Below, piece after piece: positions 28,960 through 37,398 of a stretch of 64,000 nt of DNA. This DNA comes from Nitrospira sp. ND1 (GTDB lineage Bacteria; Nitrospirota; Nitrospiria; Nitrospirales; Nitrospiraceae): assembly GCF_900170025.1 (NCBI RefSeq), contig NZ_FWEX01000006.1, positions 1,883,089-1,947,088 on the forward strand, in the 5' to 3' direction. The notes under the pieces were generated by a model. It ran no database searches and had not been told where the DNA came from. It saw only the letters and a list, made by a program, of their open reading frames with translations. A program made the position numbers and the translations under genes. Numbering within the stretch: the stretch's first letter is position 1; every line of letters begins with the position of its first letter.

Positions 28960-29085
28960 CAGGCTGTTGAAAAATGGCTGCCGGCGGCGTTCTCGCGGCG
29001 CGAAGAGACTCCACGTACCGCAGAGGGTACGCATCGCCTCTCCGCTGGCTGTGGCCTTGCCGGACAGCCTTTTTGAACAGCCTGC
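28959..29085 (+). repeat. Dispersed palindromic repeat A, copy 3
   Basis: A 127-bp element beginning at the last base of the ettA stop. Its ends GCAGGCTGTTGAAAAA and TTTTTGAACAGCCTGC are inverted with one mismatch over 16 bp. The central hairpin GTACCGCAGAGGGTAC is at 29015-29030. It is the best-preserved copy, and its right arm with the T-run could also act as a transcription terminator for ettA. Confidence 0.85.
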
Positions 29086-29217
29086 GACGGCCACTGCGCG
29101 AGTCTATGAGTCTTTGAGAGTCACATGGCTGCTGTATGCTCGTACGGTGTCCGCCCCAAAGCCAGGATTTCTTACTAGAGGCACATCCATTTTCCGCATT
29201 CGGCCGTAGATTCATCC

Positions 29218-30474
29218 ATGAGCATGTTACGGGGACGTACCCTAAGCCGCTGGTTGGCGGTGCTTGCCCTGGCCTCCGCCTCCTGCACGGCCATTGATCC
29301 TCCCCCGGTATCGCCTCCCGAATTTCGCCCCCTTCACACGAGAGCCACGCTGCACTTGGGAGAGAAGGAACTGGCGGATGGCCGGTTCGTCGGGTTGGCC
29401 TTTTCCGGGGGAGGGAGCCGCGCAGCCGTCTTCGGCGCGGCGGTGATGAAAGAACTCGACCGGCTGGGTGTGCTCCAACAGGTCGATGTGCTGTCTGCGG
29501 TATCCGGCGGGGCACTGCCTGCGGCGTCCTATGCGCTGGAGGGCTACCGCGATTTCAGCTTTCAAAACGGTTTCGTGGAGTTGGTGGGCCGCGATTTTCA
29601 GGGAGCCATCCTGGGCCCCTGGTATACCGTTCCCCAGAACGCGATCCGGTATGCCTTGACCGATCGGGTTCCAGCCGAACAGGTCATTCGCGTCCTGGAC
29701 GACCGGCTTTTTCGGGGTGCAACCTTCGCCGATCTCAATCCGTCGCAACCGATTCTTCTGCTGAATGCCACCGATGCCCTCACCGGCGACCCGCTCGTCA
29801 TTTCCGACGAACGGTTCGCTGCGCTGGGTCAGCCCCTCGCTCCCTTCAGCATTGCGCGTGCGACGTATATGTCCGCCGCGTATCCCGGTGTGTTGGAACC
29901 GCTGGCCATTCCTTATGGGCAGGCAGAGGGCGCGCCATCCGGGCAGCCCCCGCTGCTGGCCTATGACGGCGGGGCTGCAGACAATCTCGGGATCCGGACG
30001 CTGATGCAGGTGGTGAACGAGGCGCTATCGGAGCAATCGATGGCCGACCGGTTCCCCCGCGGGTGTCTGGTCGTTTCTATCGATGCGACGGGCCGTCAGC
30101 TCAATGCGCAGCGCAAACCGCTCTCCGCCGCTGCGGCTCTGCTCAGAGGCCATCGGCGCAACGTGCTGGAGCTGGCCGGGATTCCTGTGTCACAGCAGGA
30201 TGCGTCGATGTTCGGGACCTTTCAGGTGGGCATGAACGGACACGGCGGGACCTGCCGCTTCTGGCACATTGCGTTACGCCAGTTGCCGGACAGCGATCCA
30301 TTGGGCGACCGCGTGACCCATATCAAGACCAATCTCGGGCTGTCGGCGGAAGATCAGGCGGCGCTCGCGACCGCAGCGGCCCGGCTCGTGGCGAAGGGCC
30401 GCGAGGAGATGCATCAAGCAGACGGTTGGGCCGGGTTTATGAGTGCTCGGCCCGCACTTCTCACGCATCCATGA
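29218..30474 (+). CDS. Patatin-like phospholipase, lipoprotein
   Basis: A 418-aa predicted lipid acyl hydrolase anchored by a lipobox (ALASASC, Cys23). The patatin domain has the oxyanion hole GGGSR at 64-68, nucleophile Ser96 in SAVSGGAL, and the catalytic Asp in AYDGGAADNLGI. It probably acts in the periplasm or at a membrane face on phospholipids. The next gene starts inside its stop codon (ATGA), so it is coupled to the two SDR genes. Confidence 0.88.
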   Translation: MSMLRGRTLSRWLAVLALASASCTAIDPPPVSPPEFRPLHTRATLHLGEKELADGRFVGLAFSGGGSRAAVFGAAVMKELDRLGVLQQVDVLSAVSGGALPAASYALEGYRDFSFQNGFVELVGRDFQGAILGPWYTVPQNAIRYALTDRVPAEQVIRVLDDRLFRGATFADLNPSQPILLLNATDALTGDPLVISDERFAALGQPLAPFSIARATYMSAAYPGVLEPLAIPYGQAEGAPSGQPPLLAYDGGAADNLGIRTLMQVVNEALSEQSMADRFPRGCLVVSIDATGRQLNAQRKPLSAAAALLRGHRRNVLELAGIPVSQQDASMFGTFQVGMNGHGGTCRFWHIALRQLPDSDPLGDRVTHIKTNLGLSAEDQAALATAAARLVAKGREEMHQADGWAGFMSARPALLTHP

Positions 30475-31145
30475 CGACGCCCGTCAAAACCCGGCGCGTG
30501 TTTGTGACCGGCGCAACCGGTTATCTCGGCGCGCGGCTCATTCCGTTGTTGCTTGAACGGGGTCATCAAGTGACCGCCCTGGCTCGGCCGGAATCAGTCC
30601 GCAAGGTTCCCACCGGATGCCAGATCGTCGTCGGCAATCCGCTGGAGAGCGGGACGTTCGTTGAGCAGGTGCGGGGTGCCGATACCTTCGTGCAATTGGT
30701 GGGTGTGCCGAAACCTGCACCCTGGAAAGGCCCGCAGTTCCGCGCCATTGACGGGCCTTCGGCCATGGCAGCGATCCGTACAGCCCGCGAAGCGGGCGTG
30801 CGACATATGGTCTATGTCAGCGTGGCGCATCCGGCTCCCATCATGCGGGACTATATTGCCGTGCGCAGCGAATGCGAAGCGGCGATCACGGCCGCGGGGT
30901 TGGTCGCGACGATCCTCAGGCCCTGGTATATTCTCGGCCCGGGTCATTGGTGGCCGTTGGCGCTGCAGCCGGTCTATCGGCTGATGGAGCAGCTCCCGGG
31001 AACGAGAGCCGCCGCTCTACGGTTAGGTTTGGTGACAATTCAGGAGATGCTCATCGCGATGACATGGGCGATCGAACAGCCACCGTCCGGTAGTCGGGTG
31101 ATCGAAGTGCCGGAGATCCGGCAGCTCGGCCGGAGTCACGCATGA
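30471..31145 (+). CDS. NAD(P)-binding atypical SDR family protein
   Basis: A 224-aa Rossmann-fold protein (NmrA/complex I NDUFA9-like). The dinucleotide motif is VFVTGATGYLGARLIPLLLE, followed by VRGADTFVQLVGV, and VRHMVYVSVAHPAP in place of the YxxxK site. The start ATG (30471) overlaps the patatin stop as ATGA, and its stop overlaps the next gene in the same way. A longer reading from 30063 lies out of frame inside the patatin gene and is not used. It probably binds a lipid or quinone-like substrate. The activity is unknown. Confidence 0.85.
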   Translation: MTTPVKTRRVFVTGATGYLGARLIPLLLERGHQVTALARPESVRKVPTGCQIVVGNPLESGTFVEQVRGADTFVQLVGVPKPAPWKGPQFRAIDGPSAMAAIRTAREAGVRHMVYVSVAHPAPIMRDYIAVRSECEAAITAAGLVATILRPWYILGPGHWWPLALQPVYRLMEQLPGTRAAALRLGLVTIQEMLIAMTWAIEQPPSGSRVIEVPEIRQLGRSHA

Positions 31146-32026
31146 AACCGACCGTCTTGATTACCGGTGCTGCTGGCCTGATCGGTGGCTATCTCGTCAG
31201 GACCGCCGCTCGTTGGGCTCCGCAGTGGGAGGTGCGCGGAGTCACCAGGGCGGAGGCAGACCTCACCGATTCGGCGCAGGTGCAGGAGCTCTGGCGCCAG
31301 TGCCGCCCCAGCCTCGTGATTCACTGTGCGGCCTTGAGCCGAACCGGCGCCTGCGAGCAGGACCCGGCGCAGGCCCGATGTATCAACGTGGAGGCGACGG
31401 AACGGCTTGCCGGACTGGCACGCGACATCCCCTTTATCTTTCTGTCTACCGATCAGGTGTTCGACGGCGCGAAGGGCTGGTATGTCGAAACGGATGCGGT
31501 GAATCCCCTGAACGTGTATGGGCAGACGAAGGCAGAGGCGGAGCAAATGGTGCTCGAAAACCCAGCCCATTCGGTCGTTCGTATCGCGCTGACAGCAGGC
31601 ACGTCGCCGACCCGTGACCGGAGTTTCGTCGAAGACATGTTGCGAACCGCGGCCAAAGGCGCGAAGCTGACGCTCTTTACAGACGAGTTTCGCTGCCCCA
31701 TTCCGGCTGGAGCATTAGCGCGCGCTCTCTGGGAGTTTGCGGCTCAGCCGCGGGCGGGCCTCTATCACCTGGGGGGGAGCGAACGGTTGTCTCGATGGGA
31801 AATCGGTGAGTTGCTGGCGAGGCGCTATCCGGAACTCCGGCCCTGGATTCAACCCGGGTCAGTCGCTGACTATCACGGCCCGCCGCGTCCTCCGGACCTC
31901 TCAATGCGAAGCGACAAGATGCAGGCGCTGCTGTCGTTCCGCCTGCCCGGTTTTCGTCACTGGCTCAATGGTGACTTCTCGGTCGGCGACGATCCCTGGG
32001 ACGGCTCAGCCTCGGGCGATCGGTAG
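31142..32026 (+). CDS. RmlD-like SDR family oxidoreductase
   Basis: A 294-aa extended SDR resembling dTDP-4-dehydrorhamnose reductase (RmlD). It has TVLITGAAGLIGGYLVRTAA, the active-site stretch FIFLSTDQVFDGAKGWYVET, and NVYGQTKAEAEQMVLEN with the YxxxK pair. It is the last of three coupled genes. No nucleotide-sugar genes are nearby, so the substrate is not certain. It converges with the cytochrome c gene, 1 bp apart. Confidence 0.85.
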   Translation: MKPTVLITGAAGLIGGYLVRTAARWAPQWEVRGVTRAEADLTDSAQVQELWRQCRPSLVIHCAALSRTGACEQDPAQARCINVEATERLAGLARDIPFIFLSTDQVFDGAKGWYVETDAVNPLNVYGQTKAEAEQMVLENPAHSVVRIALTAGTSPTRDRSFVEDMLRTAAKGAKLTLFTDEFRCPIPAGALARALWEFAAQPRAGLYHLGGSERLSRWEIGELLARRYPELRPWIQPGSVADYHGPPRPPDLSMRSDKMQALLSFRLPGFRHWLNGDFSVGDDPWDGSASGDR

Positions 32027-32027
32027 G

Positions 32028-32384
32028 TCAGTGAGGCAAGGTGCGAATGTACGCCAGCACGTTTCGAATGTCGCGTTCGGAGAGAAGGCCTTTCCAGGAC
32101 GGCATGTTCGGTTTGCCCTCATGGATGGTTGCCAGCAGGGCACGGTCGGATTTTTTTCTGGTCGCCGGTGCCGTGAGATTTGCGGGATCGGGCCCCAGTA
32201 GTTTGTATCCATCCCCTTTGCCTTGGACTCCGTGACATCCGGCGCAGTGTTTGATGAAGAGCGTCTTACCCTTTGCAGGGTGAGCCGCTTTCGGGGGAGC
32301 ATTCTCGCCGGCCTCGGATTGCATCGGGAGTGCAACTGCGAAGGCTATCGCGACGATCAGCACTTTGACGAAACCCATGTTCAT
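32028..32384 (-). CDS. Small exported c-type cytochrome
   Basis: A 118-aa mono-haem cytochrome c. The signal peptide runs over about residues 1-25 (VLIVAIAFAVALPMQSEAG). The haem-binding CAGCH is at 47-51, and the likely distal Met is in GKPNMPSW, followed by RDIRNVLAYIRTL. The ATG at 32382-32384 has GGAGGG 6 bases upstream. It would carry electrons in the periplasm, with the donor and acceptor unknown. It is a monocistronic gene convergent with the SDR genes. Confidence 0.92.
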   Translation of the reverse strand: MNMGFVKVLIVAIAFAVALPMQSEAGENAPPKAAHPAKGKTLFIKHCAGCHGVQGKGDGYKLLGPDPANLTAPATRKKSDRALLATIHEGKPNMPSWKGLLSERDIRNVLAYIRTLPH

Positions 32385-32569
32385 AACGGTCCCTCCGGTG
32401 TGATGTGACAGTGCTTGCCGCAGTGCCGATGGTGAATCATACCTGCCTCTGAATCCGAATGCCATTCGACTCCGGCGGCCCTGTCTTGATGGAAGCCGTC
32501 ATAGTACAATTGTCCGATTCTGTGCGGTGCATCCGGTTCGCTTGCGGTTCATGTCCGGTAGCTGATCGC

Positions 32570-33370
32570 ATGACAGCGAGAGATCCCCTGTCCCTCCTCA
32601 TCACCGCCTGGGCTGCGTCCGCAGCCTTGATGGTCCTGCTCTGGTTAGTCGAACGCCGCAGACGTAACGCGTCCATTGCCGATGTGGGATGGTGTTACGG
32701 GTTGGCACTGGTGGTGTGGTGGTACGCAGGCTCCGCCGCGGGAGAACCGGCCAGGCGCTTGCTGGTGGCGTTGATGATCTTTCTCTATGCCGTCCGCCTG
32801 GGCACTCACGTGCTCATCGACCGGGTGTGGCGCAAGCAGGAGGATGGGCGGTATCGGGCTTTGCGCCATCAATGGGGCGCGCACGAGTCCTCGCGCATGT
32901 TCTGGTATTTCCAGCTCCAGGCTGCCGCCATCGCGTTTTTTTCTCTCCCGCCGCTTGTGGTCATGCAGAACCCCCATCCGCCGTTTCATTTTTGGGACCT
33001 GATTGGATTTCTCTGGTGGGCTGCGGCGGTCACGGGTGAGGCCGTGGCCGATTGGCAGCTGGCTGCGTTTCGCAGCAAGCCGTGGAATACCGGTCGTGTG
33101 TGCCGGATCGGTCTGTGGCGCTATTCACGGCATCCCAACTATTTTTTCGAATGGCTGCACTGGTGGAGTTATGTGTGGATGGCGCTGGCGATTCCTACGG
33201 GAGGCTGGGGCCTGACGCTGATCGGTCCCATGGTCATGGGCGTAGCGCTGCTGAAGGTCACCGGCATTCCCTGGACGGAAGCGCAGAGCATGGCAAGCCG
33301 TGGTGAGGAATATGCGGAGTATCAGCGAACGACCAACGCGTTCTTTCCCTGGTTTCCGCGACGGTCTTAA
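32570..33370 (+). CDS. DUF1295 (steroid 5-alpha-reductase-like) membrane protein
   Basis: A 266-aa polytopic membrane protein of the DUF1295 family (fold of steroid 5-alpha reductases and isoprenylcysteine methyltransferases). Diagnostic stretches are SIADVGWCYGLAL, FRSKPWNTGRVCRIGLWRYS, RHPNYFFEWLHWWSYV and the C-terminal EYAEYQRTTNAFFPWFP. The ATG at 32570 is chosen. An upstream in-frame ATG would add a segment not typical of the family. The substrate is unknown. Confidence 0.88.
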   Translation: MTARDPLSLLITAWAASAALMVLLWLVERRRRNASIADVGWCYGLALVVWWYAGSAAGEPARRLLVALMIFLYAVRLGTHVLIDRVWRKQEDGRYRALRHQWGAHESSRMFWYFQLQAAAIAFFSLPPLVVMQNPHPPFHFWDLIGFLWWAAAVTGEAVADWQLAAFRSKPWNTGRVCRIGLWRYSRHPNYFFEWLHWWSYVWMALAIPTGGWGLTLIGPMVMGVALLKVTGIPWTEAQSMASRGEEYAEYQRTTNAFFPWFPRRS

Positions 33371-33377
33371 CCCGTAC

Positions 33378-33536
33378 TATTCATGAATACCTACTCCGGT
33401 GTCCGATCCCTTCGCCCGGCGAGGCTGTTCTCGTTCGGCCTCCTCGACGGACTGCCAGTACGCCTGTGTCGGCCTGACGTGCGAGCCGCCTCGGCGGGCT
33501 TCCGTCTCGAACGCCTCGCGACGGCATGCATGAATA
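33378..33536 (+). repeat. Dispersed repeat B, copy 1
   Basis: A 159-bp element with short inverted ends TATTCATG (33378-33385) and CATGAATA (33529-33536). It shares CGATCCC-TTCGCC, CTGTTCTCG and GGACTGCCAGTACG with the stretch at 41612-41703. It lies 11 bp before repeat A copy 4, so the 33371-33699 gap is almost wholly repeat sequence. No gene is seen here. Confidence 0.6.
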
Positions 33537-33547
33537 ATCCGGGTTAA

Positions 33548-33670
33548 CAGGATGCCGAGAAATTACGCCAGCGGCGTTCTCGCTTCTCGTCGAGGCTCGC
33601 CGTACCACAAGAGTACGATTCGCCTCTTTGATCGCTGCGGCCTTGCTGGACGAACTTTTTGCGCATCCTG
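33548..33670 (+). repeat. Dispersed palindromic repeat A, copy 4
   Basis: A 123-bp element with perfect end repeats CAGGATGC (33548-33555) and GCATCCTG (33663-33670). It has a central hairpin GTACCACAAGAGTAC (33602-33616) and the words GCGGCGTTCTCG and CTGCGGCCTTGCTGGACG. It lies upstream of nothing on the plus strand and at the 3' side of the minus-strand lipoprotein gene. Confidence 0.8.
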
Positions 33671-33699
33671 CGGCTACACAAGGGGATAAATGGCTGCCG

Positions 33700-33924
33700 C
33701 TACGGTTTGTCGGTGAGTTCAGTCAGTCGTGCACGCGCCGTTTTCGCGACGGGGCTGTCTGGGTACTGACGGACGATTTCTTCGTAGAGTTCTTTTGCGT
33801 GCGCTCGATTGGTCTGGCGTTCTTCGAACTGGGCCGTCTCCAGCAGCAGCGCAGCCTGGTCGGGACCGCAGGCGGGCAGGACCAGGAGGAGACTCGGGAT
33901 GATCCAGGCAGCGACTCTGTTCAT
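33700..33924 (-). CDS. Small TPR-like lipoprotein
   Basis: A 74-aa lipoprotein: signal sequence with lipobox VLPAC, then one helical-hairpin unit resembling the tetratricopeptide (ETAQFEERQTNRAHAKELYE, then RQYPDSPVAKTARARLTEL). The ATG at 33922-33924 has AGGA 8 bases upstream. A longer reading to 34179 runs antisense-free but lacks any support and would destroy the signal peptide. It is envelope-located, with the partner unknown. Confidence 0.75.
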   Translation of the reverse strand: MNRVAAWIIPSLLLVLPACGPDQAALLLETAQFEERQTNRAHAKELYEEIVRQYPDSPVAKTARARLTELTDKP

Positions 33925-34039
33925 GCGGCGGTCCTTTCGGTTGACATGTCGCGCAATGTCGTCACGAGATGAGGCCTCTGCGTAGTCTCGCTCAAGACAT
34001 CGGCGGTTGCAAGAAGGCAGTCCTGTTCCGTCATGTCTA

Positions 34040-34351
34040 TTACGCGCGGTCTTCCTCGCGGATGCCGTATCGCGGGGATGTAATGGCCTCGCTGCGGCAG
34101 CGCGGGCAGCGGCTGGGACGGGTGAGTCTGGTTCGATCGCGGAAGACGTACGTGCAATCCTGGCATTCCGACGGTTCAAGCAGGAATGTCCGCGCGGGAT
34201 CGCGAGACAGGGTTTTCACGATGTGCGTCAAATGGTCCTCCACCTGGCGTTCCGGCATGCCGAGGAGCTGAGCCAATTGATGGGAAGATAACAATGTGCC
34301 GGTCAGCAGCTCGATGATTCGCCGTCGCGGTGTCTGTTCGGGGGAGAACAT
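34040..34351 (-). CDS. HTH plus zinc-ribbon transcriptional regulator (COG3357-like)
   Basis: A 103-aa predicted DNA-binding protein. An N-terminal winged-helix segment (RRRIIELLTGTLLSSHQLAQ, then GMPERQVEDHLTHIVKTL) is fused to a C-terminal zinc ribbon with C63-x2-C66 and C82-x2-C85 (CQDC, CPRC). This layout is known mainly from archaea (COG3357). It is upstream of the small lipoprotein gene on the minus strand and divergent from tldD. The target genes are unknown. Confidence 0.82.
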   Translation of the reverse strand: MFSPEQTPRRRIIELLTGTLLSSHQLAQLLGMPERQVEDHLTHIVKTLSRDPARTFLLEPSECQDCTYVFRDRTRLTRPSRCPRCRSEAITSPRYGIREEDRA

Positions 34352-34466
34352 AGGGCGAGCATCATAGGTGAACGGCCTGTCGATGAAAAGGCAGGAATCG
34401 GCCCCCGCGATCTTGTTATACTACGCAAGACTTTCCGGGCTTCCTTCCGCAACGAGAGATGCTGCT

Positions 34467-35930
34467 ATGAGTGGACCGCTGTGGGACGAGTTGGCCGAAT
34501 TGGCGCTGTCTCGTGTGCGCGCGGCCGGGGTCGAGTATGCGGATATTCGTCTGCTCGATACGACGACGCGGACGATCAGCGGTGAAGACCGGCGCATTGC
34601 CCACATACGCGAGAGCACCGATCGTGGGTTCGGCATTCGGGTGCTGCATCGAGGCGCCTGGGGATTTGCGGCCAGCTCCGTCATTTCCCTCGAAGAAATT
34701 CCACGTGTGGCGGACCTCGCCGTAGAAATTGCCAAAGGATCGGCCTCGCTCGCCATCACGAAGGTACATCTGGCGCCTGAGCCCGTGCATCGCGATCGTA
34801 TCGTCACTCCCTGTCGACTGGATCCCTTCGCGGTTCCTCTGGAAGAACAAACGTCGTTGCTGCTGAGCACGATGGATGTCATTCAGCGACACCAGGGCGT
34901 CGTCAGAAGCCACGCCAGTTTCTGGGCCCAACGTGACCGTAAACTCTTTGTCTCTACCGAAGGCTCCCATCTTGAGTTCAGCTTGCTGGCGGTGCAGGGT
35001 GAGTGCAGTGCCACAGCGGTTCAGGATGGACGTTTTGCCACGCGTTCGTTCAACAGCCCGCATTTACGCATGGGGTATGAGTTGATCCGCGACACCGATT
35101 TTGCGAGCGAAGGCGCGCGCATCGCCGAGCAGGCTGTGGAGAAGGTGCGGGCGCCGGTGATCGAGGCCGGGCGATACGATCTGGTGCTCGATCCGGAGCA
35201 TCTGTCGTTGACGATGCATGAGTCCTGTGGACATCCCAGTGAATTGGATCGCGCGCTCGGCTACGAGGCGAATTACGCCGGTACGAGTTTTCTGACACCG
35301 GATAAACGCGGCACCTACCGGTATGGTTCGTCTCACGTGAACCTGGTGGCCGACAACACTGAACCGCACACGTTGGCGGCGACGGGGTACGACGACGATG
35401 GAGTGAGTTGCCAGAAGTGGGACATCGTGCGGGAGGGACTCTTCGTCGGGTACTGCACGAACCGCGAGGTGGCGCCGCGTATCAACGAGGAGCGTTCACG
35501 CGGATCGAACCGGGCCGATAGTTGGGGGAGCGTGCCGATGGTGCGTATTGCGAACATCGGGCTGGAGCCGGGCACGGCGACGCTCGATGAACTCTTGGCC
35601 GATGTGAAGCGGGGCATCTACATCGAAGGTCACGGCTCCTATAGTATCGATCAGCGACGATACAATTTTCAGTTCGGGGGCGATGCGTTCTGGCTGATTG
35701 AGAACGGTCGCCGCACGCACATGGTGCGGGATGTGATCTATCATGGCATTACCCCTGAGTTTTGGGGCCGATGCGACGGCGTCGCCGATCGCAGCCATCG
35801 TCGCCGGTATGGATTCATTACCTGCGGCAAAGGCCAACCGGGCCAATCGGGCTGGATGACCCATGCCGCCTCCCATGCCCGGTTCAGGCGGGTGGATGTC
35901 ATTGCCGGAGAAGCGAAGGCCAACGAATGA
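34467..35930 (+). CDS. tldD: Metalloprotease TldD
   Basis: Zinc metalloprotease subunit of the TldD/TldE complex, which trims peptides (microcin B17 and other unfolded peptides). It is 487 aa from ATG 34467. The zinc motif HESCGH lies in LSLTMHESCGHPSELDRALG, with downstream GSVPMVRIANIGLEPG and YSIDQRRYNFQFGG typical of TldD. An upstream in-frame ATG (34368) adds a segment with no similarity. Its stop overlaps the tldE start as ATGA. Confidence 0.93.
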   Translation: MSGPLWDELAELALSRVRAAGVEYADIRLLDTTTRTISGEDRRIAHIRESTDRGFGIRVLHRGAWGFAASSVISLEEIPRVADLAVEIAKGSASLAITKVHLAPEPVHRDRIVTPCRLDPFAVPLEEQTSLLLSTMDVIQRHQGVVRSHASFWAQRDRKLFVSTEGSHLEFSLLAVQGECSATAVQDGRFATRSFNSPHLRMGYELIRDTDFASEGARIAEQAVEKVRAPVIEAGRYDLVLDPEHLSLTMHESCGHPSELDRALGYEANYAGTSFLTPDKRGTYRYGSSHVNLVADNTEPHTLAATGYDDDGVSCQKWDIVREGLFVGYCTNREVAPRINEERSRGSNRADSWGSVPMVRIANIGLEPGTATLDELLADVKRGIYIEGHGSYSIDQRRYNFQFGGDAFWLIENGRRTHMVRDVIYHGITPEFWGRCDGVADRSHRRRYGFITCGKGQPGQSGWMTHAASHARFRRVDVIAGEAKANE

Positions 35931-37273
35931 CGTCGTCGATCACTCCATCATGGCCGAAGTTGACGGGCCGGCAGGAATTTGAGTTCCTGGCTGAGCTGGT
36001 GATGAGTCACTCGACGGGTGACCACACCTATCTGTCGTTGCGCGATGTCCATGGCGGCACGACTCGCTTCGCGAACAATCAGGTCATTCAGAATGTGAAT
36101 CAGCGGCGCGGCGCCCTGTCGATTACGGTGGCCTTCGGGCGACAACATGGCACGGCCAGCACGACGGATTTTACCGCCGGCGCAGTGCGGGAAACCCTCA
36201 AGCAGGCCGAGTGCATTGCCCGCATCTCTCCCGAAGATCCCGAATATCTTCCTCCCGTCGGGCCACAGACCTATCTATCGCTGCCGACCTCGCGTCCCGA
36301 AACGAGCGCAGCCGGACCGGCACGACGGCTCGACTATGCGCGTGAGGCCATCGGCCAATGCAAGATGGAGAATCTGAACGCGGCCGGAACGGTGTCGTCC
36401 AGCACGGCCATCGTGGGGTTGGCGGCTGACACGGGATTGCGGGCCTACGAGGAACGCACCGAGGCGCGGTTCAGTCTGACGGTGCAGGCCGGCGAGGCCA
36501 CCGGCTGGTCGGCGGCGGCCCATCGATCCATCGATCGTTTGCATGTGCAGGAGCGCACGCTGGCGGCCATCATCAAAGCCAAACGAGGGGCGGACGAACC
36601 GCGGGAATTGCCGCCCGGCCGGTACACGGTCATCCTGGAGCCGGCGGCCGTCGCCGGGCTGCTGAGCTGGATGATCTGGATGTTGGATGCGAAATCCTTC
36701 TACAAGGGGACGAGTCCGTTCAGCAGAAAACTGAACACCCGGATCCTCGACCGTCGACTGTCCCTGTTCAATCAGCCGGCCCATGCCGACCTTCTCGGCC
36801 ACGGATTTACGAGTGAGGGCCTCCCGGTCATCGAATCCAGTTGGATTGAGGCGGGGGTGCTCAACCAGTTGTTGCACGACCGGTTTACCGCGCAGGAACA
36901 TGGGATCGATCCACTGACGACGCTGGAGTCTCCCTACTTATCCGGTGAACGTCCTGTCGGCACAAGGGTGGACGACCTCATCCGCACGACCCAGCGCGGC
37001 ATCCTGGTGACGAATTTCTGGTACATCCGCCCCGTTAATCCGTCCGACCTGACACTCACCGGCATGACGCGGGATGGCACCTTCCTCATTGAAAACGGGG
37101 AGATCACGTCGGCCGTCCGGAACTTCCGGTTTCACGAGAGCCCCCTGCGGGCCTTCAACCAGGTGGAAACCTACACCGCCCCGGTTGAAGCGGTCACGTC
37201 GGAAACCGGGAAGTTCCTGGTGCCTGCCATGCGGATCAACGGCTTTAATTTTTCAAGCGTCACTCGATTCTAA
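35927..37273 (+). CDS. tldE: TldE/PmbA, partner of TldD
   Basis: A 448-aa non-catalytic partner of TldD. It lacks the HExxxH motif, as expected, and keeps the fold: TRFANNQVIQNVNQRRGALS, YTVILEPAAVAGLLSWMIW, LGHGFTSEGLPVIESSW, TNFWYIRPVNPSDLTLTGMT and the ending MRINGFNFSSVTRF. The ATG at 35927 sits inside the tldD stop (ATGA), ensuring equal synthesis of the two subunits. Confidence 0.92.
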   Translation: MTSSITPSWPKLTGRQEFEFLAELVMSHSTGDHTYLSLRDVHGGTTRFANNQVIQNVNQRRGALSITVAFGRQHGTASTTDFTAGAVRETLKQAECIARISPEDPEYLPPVGPQTYLSLPTSRPETSAAGPARRLDYAREAIGQCKMENLNAAGTVSSSTAIVGLAADTGLRAYEERTEARFSLTVQAGEATGWSAAAHRSIDRLHVQERTLAAIIKAKRGADEPRELPPGRYTVILEPAAVAGLLSWMIWMLDAKSFYKGTSPFSRKLNTRILDRRLSLFNQPAHADLLGHGFTSEGLPVIESSWIEAGVLNQLLHDRFTAQEHGIDPLTTLESPYLSGERPVGTRVDDLIRTTQRGILVTNFWYIRPVNPSDLTLTGMTRDGTFLIENGEITSAVRNFRFHESPLRAFNQVETYTAPVEAVTSETGKFLVPAMRINGFNFSSVTRF

Positions 37274-37398
37274 GCCTGGTCGAGGTCACGGGAATCCGGG
37301 GGATCCGGACGGCAAAAAACCTGTTCCGGCCATTGACTCGGACTATTGGAAAGAGTAATGAATGATCGAGTACCGACCGATAAGATGCCGGTGTCCCT

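Noticed and set aside
30063-30470. Extension of the first SDR gene upstream
   Set aside because: It lies within the patatin gene in another frame. The ATGA overlap at 30471 is the natural start.
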